Shown: positions 25,749 through 33,777, numbered from the stretch's first letter. The stretch is DNA of 64,000 nt from UBA2767 sp965228625 (GCA_965228625.1 OZ245829.1:1240001-1304000), one strand, 5' to 3'. Translations and numbers: made by a program. The notes: generated by a model from the sequence alone, not told the origin.

Positions 25749-26418
25749 CGACGACCGGTCACGGTTTCCGGGCCGCCATGGGCGGCGCGTGTGCGCCGGC
25801 GGTACGGCACTGCTGTTCGCGGTTGCAAGTCTGGCGCCCAGTGCAAGCCGCGCCGACATGATTGACACCAGCGGCTTGAAACCATGGGAAGTATGCGGCT
25901 TGTGCCACGGCATTGACGGCATTAGCCGCATGCAGAAGTTCCCCAAACTGGCCGGCCAGGACAAGGCGTATCTTGAAAAGCAACTGCGCGATTTCCGGGC
26001 CAGGGCGCGCCAGAACGACGGTGGCCAGATGGCAGCCATCGTGACCGAGATCGAGGAAGACGAGATCCCTGTCGTCGCGGCGCACTTCTCGTCTTCCGCC
26101 CCCCCGAATCCGATTCCGTCCGACGCCGCAGACACCGATTTTTCCCGCGCGAAGACCCTGTTTCTGAGTGGTGACACGGAGGCCGGCATACCCGCTTGCA
26201 AGGGGTGCCATCTGCCCTCCTCCCGTGGCCCGATTGCCGGTCCCCGCATCACCGCACAGCATCCCGGGTACCTCGCCAAGCAGCTACGCGATTTCCGCTC
26301 CGGCGACCGGTCCAACGACACGACCGGGACGATGCCGGAGATCGCCGCAAAGCTCACGGATGCCGAAATCGACGCCCTCGCGGCGTACATCGCCGGTCTC
26401 CCCCGAGAGCAGAGCTAA
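25720..26418 (+). CDS. Periplasmic dihaem cytochrome c (c4-like)
   Basis: 232 residues from the ATG at 25720, or about 209 from the GTG at 25789, which gives a cleaner signal peptide (CAGGTALLFAVASLAPSASRA). Two CxxCH haem motifs are present, CGLCH at 59-63 and CKGCH at 160-164, each followed by a helix with AGQDKAYLEKQLRDFR or AQHPGYLAKQLRDFR, the cytochrome c4/c553-type repeat. The protein ends in ALAAYIAGLP, typical of the last helix. It could shuttle electrons to a copper enzyme. The longer start overlaps PCu(A)C by 29 bases. Confidence 0.88.
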   Translation: MGRIRKKACNDDRSRFPGRHGRRVCAGGTALLFAVASLAPSASRADMIDTSGLKPWEVCGLCHGIDGISRMQKFPKLAGQDKAYLEKQLRDFRARARQNDGGQMAAIVTEIEEDEIPVVAAHFSSSAPPNPIPSDAADTDFSRAKTLFLSGDTEAGIPACKGCHLPSSRGPIAGPRITAQHPGYLAKQLRDFRSGDRSNDTTGTMPEIAAKLTDAEIDALAAYIAGLPREQS

Positions 26419-26435
26419 CAGACGGAGGATTGGGA

Positions 26436-27191
26436 ATGCATGCCACCATCGAGCGGACCGGACCTCACGACATGGCGAGTGCCGCCGGCAAACTGTCGGC
26501 CATCTATCTGACGGAGACACTTTCGGAGCTGAACGAAGGATCAGGTTTCCTGGACCGTCTCAGCCTGAGCGATATTCAGGACGTCAAACGCGCATCGGTG
26601 GCCCTCGCGCTGGAACCGAATGAAGCAGCATTCAACCAGGGCGAGCCGCACAAGGGCATCTATCTGATTGAAAGCGGCCGGGTGAAGACTTTCTACACCG
26701 GCCCAACCGGAAAAGAGATCACCCTCGCGTTCTGGCCGGCGGGTCATTTCGTCGGCGGACCGGAAGTATTCGGCGGCGGCAGTCACATGTGGTCGGCCGT
26801 TGCCCTCGAGCCGTGCCGCCTGCGCTATCTGCCCGGGCCGGCAATCCGCGCGCTCGTCGAGCGCAAACCCGCATTCGCCGTCGGCCTGATCGAAGGCCTT
26901 GTCGCAAAGGGCAAATGCTATTCCGCGCTCGTGCAAATGCTGGGCACGCGGTCGGCGGCGGAACGCCTCGCGCAACTTCTCCTGATCCTTGCCGAACTGC
27001 ATGGCAAGCGCCAGGGCGGCTCCCTGATCATCGAGCGCGAGATCACCCACGATCAACTTGCCCACATTGTCGGCTCAACCCGCCAGTGGGTCACGAGCAC
27101 CCTCGCCCGCTTTCAGCGGTCCGGTCTCGTCACCATCAGGCGCAACGCAATCATCGTGCATCAGCCGGAGGACCTGACATGCGAGTTCTGA
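26436..27191 (+). CDS. Crp/Fnr-family transcriptional regulator
   Basis: 251 residues from the ATG at 26436 (GACGGAGG ribosome site). A cyclic-nucleotide-type effector domain (FNQGEPHKGIYLIESGRVKT, LAFWPAGHFVGGPEVFGGG) is followed by the dimerisation helix and a C-terminal winged helix (ITHDQLAHIVGSTRQWVTS, LARFQRSGLVTIRRN). The FNR-type N-terminal cysteine cluster is absent, so oxygen sensing by Fe-S is unlikely; a small molecule or haem are options. It ends the copper operon and may autoregulate. The DNA-recognition helix STRQWVTSTL lacks the classical E-R pair of Crp. Confidence 0.88.
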   Translation: MHATIERTGPHDMASAAGKLSAIYLTETLSELNEGSGFLDRLSLSDIQDVKRASVALALEPNEAAFNQGEPHKGIYLIESGRVKTFYTGPTGKEITLAFWPAGHFVGGPEVFGGGSHMWSAVALEPCRLRYLPGPAIRALVERKPAFAVGLIEGLVAKGKCYSALVQMLGTRSAAERLAQLLLILAELHGKRQGGSLIIEREITHDQLAHIVGSTRQWVTSTLARFQRSGLVTIRRNAIIVHQPEDLTCEF

Positions 27192-27637
27192 GCGCAGCTT
27201 CCGAAAGTGAAGAAGCGTCCGGCGTGATGACACTCATCAGAAGATACGCCTTCACGACCTGCCTGGGCATCGCGCTGGCCGGATACATGGTTTTGCTGGT
27301 CAAGCACCCGGGCGCCGACGCCGTGTCGCTCTATCCTGAACCCGTCGACAACGTGCTCTATGACGCGAATTTCCCCAACCATCGCGGTGCGGAACCCTGG
27401 ACGAAGACCGTGCACAGCCTTCAGACGCCGGCGCAATGTGAGGACCGCACCGCCCACGTCTACCGGGAGGTCAGCGCGCTGCGCTGCAACAATCTCTTAG
27501 AGCGGTCAGCAGGCACAGGGAGCATTTCCACCCGTGATGGCGAGCGCTGCCGCTACTTCTACGAGAACGTCCGTGCGGCGCAGTTGGGGACACCGGTCAG
27601 ATTCGTCGAGCTGGGTGCGTCATGTCTCATTCCCTGA
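27179..27637 (+). CDS. Small Cys-containing membrane-anchored protein of unknown function
   Basis: 152 residues from the ATG at 27179, overlapping the regulator gene by 13 bases, which suggests coupling; an ATG at 27227 is an alternative. One membrane segment (TTCLGIALAGYMVLLV) is followed by a probably periplasmic domain with four further cysteines (QCEDR, LRCNN, ERCRYF, ASCLIP) and DANFPNHRGAEPW. The even number of cysteines suggests two disulfides. I do not recognise a family. It is the last gene of the copper/ABC operon. Confidence 0.5.
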   Translation: MRVLSAASESEEASGVMTLIRRYAFTTCLGIALAGYMVLLVKHPGADAVSLYPEPVDNVLYDANFPNHRGAEPWTKTVHSLQTPAQCEDRTAHVYREVSALRCNNLLERSAGTGSISTRDGERCRYFYENVRAAQLGTPVRFVELGASCLIP

Positions 27638-27724
27638 CTGCAGTGATCACGCCTGTCGCCTTCGTCTCTGTCGGGCCATTCTGCAGCGCGCGGGTGACAG
27701 ACCCGGCACCCGTGCACACCCTAA

Positions 27725-27746
27725 CCCCGCGCCCGAAGGCGCGGGG
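27725..27746 (+). terminator. Hairpin, possible terminator of the copper/ABC operon
   Basis: A perfect 9-base stem (CCCCGCGCC / GGCGCGGGG) with a CGAA loop, 88 bases after the last stop. No T-run follows, so it is either a weak or Rho-assisted terminator, or a 3'-end stabiliser. Confidence 0.45.
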
Positions 27747-27949
27747 CCGAGGTCGATTGTGGTGCAAACAACCTCTGCCGAAGGTGTGAAACCATCGACG
27801 TCGGGAAACATAACACAGCGCCCATATGCCATTGTGATAACAGCGACCTGGACCCATGTGCCTTCGGCGCGGCCTTCTCGCAAATACCTCCCGCCCCGCT
27901 CCATCGCACCCGAACTGTACGCTTGCACAATTTCTGGACAGGTTAACAA

Positions 27950-27972
27950 GTTTGCACACTGATTAGGCAAAC
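27950..27972. promoter_or_regulatory. Inverted repeat, candidate NtrC upstream activator site
   Basis: GTTTGC-N11-GCAAAC, with TTTGCAC on the left arm matching the NtrC half-site. It is centred about 118 bases upstream of the -24 element of the urt promoter, a usual enhancer distance. Confidence 0.45.
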
Positions 27973-28078
27973 CAGCGCGTTCAATCAAGCGTTTGAAGGT
28001 GCCTCCGACTGGCACGCACTCGTTTTTCACCATTAGTTACAATCGTTTCCCTCGTTTCAATCATTTCAATCACTGAGC

Positions 28079-28094
28079 TGGCACAGGCGTTGCT
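28079..28094 (+). promoter_or_regulatory. Sigma-54 promoter of the urt-ure operon
   Basis: TGGCACA-GGCG-TTGCT matches the -24/-12 consensus. The start site should be near 28106, giving a leader of about 34 bases before the urtA ATG. Nitrogen-limited expression by NtrC is the known pattern for urea operons. Confidence 0.85.
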
Positions 28095-28139
28095 GCTGGT
28101 TAATGCGGTGCAAACAACAATCTCTGTTCGGAGGTGTCT

Positions 28140-29435
28140 ATGTCTTCAAATTCGTTGAGCCTGAGAAATCTGGCCGCCGCCTTGGTCGTCGGAGTCGGCG
28201 TTCTTTGGGCGTCGGCCGTCCAGGCCGCCGACACGATCAAGGTCGGTATTCTTCATTCGCTGTCCGGAACGATGGCGATTTCCGAGACCACGCTCAAAGA
28301 CGTGATGCTGATGCTGATCGAGGAGCAGAACAAGAAAGGCGGTCTGCTCGGCAAGAAGCTCGAGCCCGTGGTGGTTGATCCTGCTTCGAACTGGCCCCTG
28401 TTCGCCGAGAAGGCGCGCGAGCTGATCGAGAAGGACAAGGTTGCCGCCGTCTTTGGCTGCTGGACATCCGTTTCGCGCAAATCCGTCTTGCCGGTGTTCG
28501 AGGAACTCAACTCGATCCTGTTCTATCCCGTCCAGTACGAGGGCGAGGAAAGCCAGCGCAACGTCTTCTACACGGGTGCGGCGCCGAACCAGCAGGCGAT
28601 TCCGGCCGTGGACTACCTGATGAATGAAGAGGGCGTGAAACGCTGGGTCCTCGCCGGCACGGACTACGTCTATCCGCGCACGACCAACAAGATCCTGGAG
28701 GCCTACCTGATCTCCAAGGGCGTGCCCAAGGAAGACATCATGATCAACTACACGCCGTTCGGCCATTCCGACTGGCAGACGATCGTTTCCGATATCAAGA
28801 AGTTCGGCTCGGCCGGCAAGAAGACCGCCGTGGTCTCGACGATCAACGGCGATGCCAATGTGCCCTTCTACAAGGAACTCGGAAACCAGGGCGTCAAGGC
28901 TGAGGACATTCCCGTTGTCGCGTTCTCGGTTGGCGAGGAAGAGCTTGCCGGTATCGACACCAAGCCGCTCGTCGGCCACCTCGCGGCGTGGAACTACTTC
29001 CAGAGCGTGGACACGCCTGAGAACGCCGAATTCGTGAAGAAGTGGCAGGCGTTCACGAAGAACCCGAAGCGCGTCTCCAACGATCCGATGGAGGCCCATG
29101 TGATCGGGTTCAACATGTGGGTCAAGGCCGTCGAGAAGGCCGGTACGACCGATCCCGACAAGGTGATCGACGCGATCGTCGGCATCAAGGTTCCGAACCT
29201 CTCCGGAGGCATGTCGGAAATGCTGCCGAACCATCACATCACAAAGCCGGTTCTGATCGGTGAGGTGCAGGATGACGGTCAGTTCGAAATCGTCTGGCAG
29301 ACCGACGGTTTGGTTCCGGGAGATGCCTGGTCAGACCACCTGCCCGGCTCCAAGGACCTGAAGGCCGATTGGGTCGACCTCAAATGCGGGAACTACAACA
29401 CCGTGACCAAGAAGTGCGGCGGTAAGGGAGCTTAG
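28140..29435 (+). CDS. urtA: Urea ABC transporter substrate-binding protein
   Basis: 431 residues from the ATG at 28140, five bases after a GGAGG site; an in-frame GTG at 28134 overlaps that site. The signal peptide is followed by a Leu/Ile/Val-type periplasmic fold with UrtA features: IKVGILHSLSGTMAISE, GCWTSVSRKSVLPVFEE, FYPVQYEGEESQRNVFYTGA, VLAGTDYVYPRTTNKILE and NHHITKPVLIGEVQDDGQF. It binds urea in the periplasm for UrtBCDE. It is the first gene after a sigma-54 promoter and is separated from urtB by two hairpins, which may raise its mRNA level relative to the permease genes. Confidence 0.95.
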   Translation: MSSNSLSLRNLAAALVVGVGVLWASAVQAADTIKVGILHSLSGTMAISETTLKDVMLMLIEEQNKKGGLLGKKLEPVVVDPASNWPLFAEKARELIEKDKVAAVFGCWTSVSRKSVLPVFEELNSILFYPVQYEGEESQRNVFYTGAAPNQQAIPAVDYLMNEEGVKRWVLAGTDYVYPRTTNKILEAYLISKGVPKEDIMINYTPFGHSDWQTIVSDIKKFGSAGKKTAVVSTINGDANVPFYKELGNQGVKAEDIPVVAFSVGEEELAGIDTKPLVGHLAAWNYFQSVDTPENAEFVKKWQAFTKNPKRVSNDPMEAHVIGFNMWVKAVEKAGTTDPDKVIDAIVGIKVPNLSGGMSEMLPNHHITKPVLIGEVQDDGQFEIVWQTDGLVPGDAWSDHLPGSKDLKADWVDLKCGNYNTVTKKCGGKGA

Positions 29436-29450
29436 GCTCAGGCGCTGCAA

Positions 29451-29507
29451 TGTCCGGTTGGGAGATCGGACATCGACAATGACCGGGAGGCCCGACCAGG
29501 GCCTCCC
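29451..29507 (+). promoter_or_regulatory. Tandem hairpins in the urtA-urtB spacer
   Basis: The first stem is TGTCCG-N10-CGGACA (29451-29472). The second is a perfect 9-base stem GGGAGGCCC-5-GGGCCTCCC (29485-29507). There is no T-run, so partial attenuation or protection of the urtA transcript 3' end is likely. Confidence 0.6.
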
Positions 29508-29542
29508 ACCGAAACGACAAAAACAAACAGGGGGTGGCCGCA

Positions 29543-31171
29543 GTGATCGTTTTCAGACGATTTCAGTTCATTGTATTCGCCCTCGCTCCATTGGTTGCGC
29601 TGCTCGTCACACCGCCGGGCACCGCACATGCCGATAATCTTGGCGCAATCGTACAGAAGCTTGCAGACGGCGGTTTTTCCGCTCGGGCAAAGGTCGTCGA
29701 TGAGCTCGCTGCGACCGGCAACGAGCGTGTGGCCGCAATACTGGAGGCCCTGCAAGGCGGTGACCTTTTCACACGCAAGTCCGACAAGCGCGTATTCATA
29801 ACCCGGGGTGCGGGCGACGAGCTCGCGCTGATCGATCCGATCAGCGGCCAGCAAACCGGGACCGCCCCGAAAAACGCATTAAAGAAAATTCGCGTCAACA
29901 ACAGGCTGCGCCGTGCGATCCGCGCGGCCCTCGGTTCGCTCACATTGCTGAATCCCGACCCGGCAAAACGGCTTGCGGCGGCGGAGGCCGTTTTCAAGTC
30001 CCGGGATGCAAACGCGCTCGCATCTCTGGACGCTGCAATCGCGAAAGAAGCCGATCCGAAGGTGAAGCGCGCTCTGGAGCAGGCGCGCGCCGCCACCTTG
30101 CTCTCCAGCGACGGCCCCGAGACGGAAAAGCTCGAGGCGATTTCCACGTTGGAGGCACGCGGCGACCGCGACGCACTCGCCCTGCTTCTTGGCCTTGCTG
30201 ACGCGGGAGACAATGAGGTGTCCAGGGCTGCGGCCGCGTCCGTCGCGGCGATTGAGAAGAATCTGGCGTTCTGGAACTCGGTTCAGAACGTCATTTACGG
30301 CATCAGCCTCGGTTCCGTTCTGCTGCTCGCCGCAATCGGTCTCGCCATCACGTTCGGCGTCATGGGCGTCATCAACATGGCCCATGGCGAGATGGTCATG
30401 CTGGGCGCCTACACGACCTTCACTGTGCAGGAAATCATCCGCGTGTCGGCGCCCGAGCTCTTCGACTACTCGCTTTTCCTTGCGCTTCCGCTTGCGTTTC
30501 TGATTGCCGGTGCGGTCGGGATTGCCATCGAGCGCGGCGTGATCCGTTGGCTCTACGGACGGCCACTCGAAACCCTGCTGGCGACCTGGGGTTTGAGTCT
30601 GATCCTGCAACAGGCGATCCGCTCGATCTACGGTCCGACCAACCGCGAGGTTGGAAATCCGAGCTGGATGTCGGGCGCCCTGGATTTTGGCAGCCTGACG
30701 ATCACCTACAACAGGCTCTGGATCATCATCTTCGCGATCATGGTCTTTGCCGTCCTCCTGTTGATCCTCAAATACACACGGTTCGGACTGCAGGTCCGGG
30801 CGGTGACGCAGAACCGGGAAATGGCCGGCTCGATGGGCATTCGGACGGGACGGATCGATGCGCTGACATTCGGCCTGGGCTCAGGTATTGCCGGCATCGC
30901 CGGCGTGGCGCTCAGCCAGATCGACAATGTGAGTCCGAACCTCGGTCAGTCCTACATCATCGACAGCTTCATGGTCGTCGTTTTCGGCGGCGTCGGAAAC
31001 CTCTGGGGCACCCTGGTCGGCGCCATGACCCTCGGGGTCGCGAACAAGTTTCTCGAACCTTATGCGGGCGCTGTACTTGCGAAGATTCTGGTGCTCGTGC
31101 TGATCATCCTGTTCATCCAGAAGCGTCCGCGCGGCCTGTTCGCTCTGAAAGGCAGGGCTGCGGAGGCATGA
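29543..31171 (+). CDS. urtB: Urea ABC transporter permease UrtB
   Basis: 542 residues from the GTG at 29543, eight bases after a GGGGG; a GTG at 29534 is an alternative. As is usual for UrtB, a signal peptide and a ~220-residue helical extracytoplasmic domain (LADGGFSARAKVVDELAAT, EGAs of HEAT-like helices) precede the LivH-type permease domain (from about 245: VIYGISLGSVLLLAAIGLAI, MGVINMAHGEMVMLGAYT, AVTQNREMAGSMGI, VVVFGGVGNLWGTLVGA). The stop overlaps the urtC start as ATGA. It forms half of the urea channel. Confidence 0.94.
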   Translation: MIVFRRFQFIVFALAPLVALLVTPPGTAHADNLGAIVQKLADGGFSARAKVVDELAATGNERVAAILEALQGGDLFTRKSDKRVFITRGAGDELALIDPISGQQTGTAPKNALKKIRVNNRLRRAIRAALGSLTLLNPDPAKRLAAAEAVFKSRDANALASLDAAIAKEADPKVKRALEQARAATLLSSDGPETEKLEAISTLEARGDRDALALLLGLADAGDNEVSRAAAASVAAIEKNLAFWNSVQNVIYGISLGSVLLLAAIGLAITFGVMGVINMAHGEMVMLGAYTTFTVQEIIRVSAPELFDYSLFLALPLAFLIAGAVGIAIERGVIRWLYGRPLETLLATWGLSLILQQAIRSIYGPTNREVGNPSWMSGALDFGSLTITYNRLWIIIFAIMVFAVLLLILKYTRFGLQVRAVTQNREMAGSMGIRTGRIDALTFGLGSGIAGIAGVALSQIDNVSPNLGQSYIIDSFMVVVFGGVGNLWGTLVGAMTLGVANKFLEPYAGAVLAKILVLVLIILFIQKRPRGLFALKGRAAEA

Positions 31172-32322
31172 TCACCTCGACACTCTCCCGCTCCGTGAAT
31201 CGCACGTCGCTGGTTTTCCTTGCGGCGCTGGGTGTGATTGCCGTCGTGGTGCCGATCCTCAATCTCGCCGTCCCGGAAACAAGCCCGTTTCACGTTCCGA
31301 CCTATGCCGTCGCCCTGATCGGCAAGTATCTCTGCTTCGCGCTTTTGGCAGTCAGCATCGATCTGATCTGGGGCTATTGCGGCATCCTGAGCCTCGGACA
31401 CGGCGCATTCTTTGCGCTCGGCGGATATGCCATGGGCATGTACCTGATGCGCCAGATCGGCGACCGTGGCGTCTACGGCGACCCGATTCTTCCCGACTTC
31501 ATGGTGTTTCTGAACTGGGGCGAACTGCCCTGGTACTGGTTCGGATTCGATCAGTTCTGGTTCGCCTGCCTGATGGTTCTTCTGGTGCCCGGTCTGCTGG
31601 CGTTCGTTTTCGGCTGGTTTGCCTTTCGCTCGCGGGTGACCGGCGTCTACCTGTCCATCATCACCCAGGCGCTCACATACGCGCTGATGCTGGCGTTCTT
31701 CCGCAACAATATGGGGTTCGGCGGCAATAACGGGCTCACCGATTTCAAGGATCTGCTCGGCTTCGACCTGCAGTCGGACGAGACGCGCGCCGGGCTTTTG
31801 ATCGCCTCCTGCGTCGCGCTGGCACTCGGATTTCTGATCTGCCGGGCGGTCGTGACATCCCGTTTCGGCAAGGTGATCGTGGCAATACGTGACGCCGAGA
31901 GCCGAGCCAGGTTTCTCGGCTACCGGGTGGAATCCTACAAGCTGTTCGTGTTCACCCTGTCCGCCTGTCTCGCCGGCGTGGCGGGGGCGCTCTATGTGCC
32001 GCAGGTCGGCATCATCAACCCAAGCGAGTTCGCGCCGGCCAACTCCATCGAGGCGGTCATCTGGGTTGCCGTCGGCGGCCGAGGCACGCTTGTGGGGCCT
32101 GCCATCGGAGCTGCCCTCGTCAATTTCGCAAAAACCTGGCTGACGGGGAGCTTTCCCGAGATCTGGCTGTTCGCGCTTGGCGGGCTCTTCGTGGTCGTGA
32201 CGCTGTTCCTGCCGAAGGGGATCATGGGGCTTGCCGGAACCGTTCGGAACGCGATGTCTCGCGCGCGGCCAAAGACCAGCGGAATTGCGGCTGCTGAACC
32301 GCAACCCAAGGCGGCGGAGTAA
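31168..32322 (+). CDS. urtC: Urea ABC transporter permease UrtC
   Basis: 384 residues from the ATG at 31168, overlapping the urtB stop. LivM-type permease with about nine membrane helices: LLAVSIDLIWGYCGILSLGHGAF-type segment, FGGNNGLTDFKDLLGFDL, VAIRDAESRARFLGYRVE, FTLSACLAGVAGALY and WVAVGGRGTLVGPAIGA. These match UrtC in order and spacing. The C-terminal 30 residues are polar. It pairs with UrtB. A longer frame upstream is only the out-of-frame shadow of urtB. Confidence 0.94.
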   Translation: MITSTLSRSVNRTSLVFLAALGVIAVVVPILNLAVPETSPFHVPTYAVALIGKYLCFALLAVSIDLIWGYCGILSLGHGAFFALGGYAMGMYLMRQIGDRGVYGDPILPDFMVFLNWGELPWYWFGFDQFWFACLMVLLVPGLLAFVFGWFAFRSRVTGVYLSIITQALTYALMLAFFRNNMGFGGNNGLTDFKDLLGFDLQSDETRAGLLIASCVALALGFLICRAVVTSRFGKVIVAIRDAESRARFLGYRVESYKLFVFTLSACLAGVAGALYVPQVGIINPSEFAPANSIEAVIWVAVGGRGTLVGPAIGAALVNFAKTWLTGSFPEIWLFALGGLFVVVTLFLPKGIMGLAGTVRNAMSRARPKTSGIAAAEPQPKAAE

Positions 32323-32325
32323 GCC

Positions 32326-33078
32326 ATGAACGGTCAGGCGATCAACACCATTCTCTACCTCGACAACGTGTCCGTGAGCTTTGACGGCTTCAAGGCGCTC
32401 AACGGGCTGTCCCTCGTCATCGAACCCGGTGAGATGCGCGCCATCATCGGTCCGAACGGTGCGGGAAAAACCACCATGATGGACGTGGTCACGGGCAAGA
32501 CCCGCCCGGATCAGGGCGACATTCTGTTCGACGGCGATATCGACCTGACACGCCTCGATGAGGCGGGCATCGCGACACTCGGAATCGGCCGGAAGTTCCA
32601 GAAGCCGACCGTATTCGATCACCATACGGTCCGGGACAATATCGAGCTGGCGCTCGCGAGCGACCGGCGCGCGCGAGCACAACTGCTCGGCGCGCTCACG
32701 GCGGCGCAGACCGAGCGTGTCGACGAGATTCTGAATATAATCCGGCTGACCGGGCAGGCCGAGGAGCTCGCGGACAGTCTCTCTCACGGCCAGAAGCAAT
32801 GGCTCGAAATCGGCATGCTGCTGGCGCAGGACCCGAAGCTCCTGCTCGTGGACGAACCCGCCGCGGGTATGACCGATGCCGAAACGGCCGAGACCGCCAA
32901 GCTGCTTCGGCAGATCTCGCAGGACCACTCGGTCATCGTTGTCGAACATGACATGGCGTTTGTGCGCGATCTCGACGTGAAGGTGACGGTTCTCCACGAG
33001 GGCTCCGTCCTTGCGGAAGGCTCGCTCGACGCCGTCAGCGCGGACGAGCGCGTGATCGAAAGCTATCTGGGGCGTTAG
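32326..33078 (+). CDS. urtD: Urea ABC transporter ATP-binding protein UrtD
   Basis: 250 residues, LivG-like. Walker A GPNGAGKTTMMD, the UrtD-type loop GKTRPDQGDILFDG, IGRKFQKPTVFDHHTV, signature LSHGQKQWLEIGMLL and Walker B LLLVDEPAAGMTDAE are all present. The signature starts LSHG rather than LSGG, which is normal for UrtD. It lies three bases after urtC and hydrolyses ATP for urea import with UrtE. Confidence 0.95.
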   Translation: MNGQAINTILYLDNVSVSFDGFKALNGLSLVIEPGEMRAIIGPNGAGKTTMMDVVTGKTRPDQGDILFDGDIDLTRLDEAGIATLGIGRKFQKPTVFDHHTVRDNIELALASDRRARAQLLGALTAAQTERVDEILNIIRLTGQAEELADSLSHGQKQWLEIGMLLAQDPKLLLVDEPAAGMTDAETAETAKLLRQISQDHSVIVVEHDMAFVRDLDVKVTVLHEGSVLAEGSLDAVSADERVIESYLGR

Positions 33079-33081
33079 GCT

Positions 33082-33777
33082 GTGTTGAACGTGGATCGCG
33101 TCGATGTCTTTTACGGTGCCGCGCAGGCACTGCGCAGCGTCTCGCTGAGCGCAAAGATCGGCGAGGTCACCTGTCTGATGGGCCGCAACGGCGTCGGCAA
33201 GACAAGCCTGCTCCGCGCCATTGTCGGGCACCTCCCGATCGCATCGGGGTCGATCGCCTGGGACGATGCCGAGATATCCGGCCTCCCCCCCGCCGAACGG
33301 GCGCGCCGCAAGATCGCCTATATCCCGCAGGGCCGCGAGATCTTCCCGCTGCTCACGGTGAAAGAGAACCTCGAAACCGGGTTCGCGCCTCTGCCACGGA
33401 CCGAGCGGTCTATTCCGGAGCAGACATTCGAGTTGTTCCCCGTGCTGAAAGACATGCTCGGCCGGCGCGGCGGTGACCTCTCCGGCGGCCAACAGCAGCA
33501 GCTCGCTATCGCCCGGGCGCTGGTCACGCGCCCGCGGCTGCTCATACTCGACGAACCCACCGAGGGCATTCAACCCTCGATCATCAAGGACATCGAACGG
33601 GTGATTGGAATTCTCCGCGAGAAAGGCGAGATGGCCATCCTGCTCGTCGAGCAATATTTCGAGTTCGCCCGCGACCTCGCCGACACGTTCGCCGTAATGG
33701 ACCGCGGTGAGATCGTCCTGGCCGGCGATATCGGCAAGGTTCCCGAACGGGAAATCAAGAAGCACCTGACCGTATAG
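33082..33777 (+). CDS. urtE: Urea ABC transporter ATP-binding protein UrtE
   Basis: 231 residues from the GTG at 33082. LivF-like ATPase with Walker A GRNGVGKTSLLRAIVG, the UrtE-type YIPQGREIFPLLTV, signature LSGGQQQQLAIARAL, Walker B LLILDEPTEGIQPS and H-loop VEQYFEFARDLAD. It completes urtABCDE; ureD follows after 29 bases, joining uptake and hydrolysis of urea in one unit. Confidence 0.95.
   Translation: MLNVDRVDVFYGAAQALRSVSLSAKIGEVTCLMGRNGVGKTSLLRAIVGHLPIASGSIAWDDAEISGLPPAERARRKIAYIPQGREIFPLLTVKENLETGFAPLPRTERSIPEQTFELFPVLKDMLGRRGGDLSGGQQQQLAIARALVTRPRLLILDEPTEGIQPSIIKDIERVIGILREKGEMAILLVEQYFEFARDLADTFAVMDRGEIVLAGDIGKVPEREIKKHLTV

Larger units (their letters stand above)
27761..28134 (+). 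repeat. Two copies of a GGTGCAAACAAC...GGTGT element
   Basis: Copy A (27761-27787) begins GGTGCAAACAAC and ends in AAGGTGT; copy B (28107-28137) begins GGTGCAAACAAC and ends in GGAGGTGT, where GGAGG is the urtA ribosome site. They are about 345 bases apart. They may reflect a duplicated leader or a shared binding site containing the NtrC-like half-site GTGCAAA. Confidence 0.5.
27638..28139. other. Long regulatory gap upstream of the urea transporter
   Basis: About 500 bases without a supported gene; frames on both strands lack family features. It contains a strong hairpin (27725-27746), an inverted repeat (27950-27972), two GGTGCAAACAAC repeats (27761 and 28107), a tandem TTTCAATCA (28055-28072) and a sigma-54 promoter (28079-28094). 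Confidence 0.6.

Noticed and set aside
23859..26390. 843-codon open frame on the minus strand
   Set aside because: It lies antisense to the ATPase, SCO, PCu(A)C and cytochrome genes, all with clear motifs. Its translation is rich in Arg, His and Asp with no domain; a GC-codon-bias shadow.
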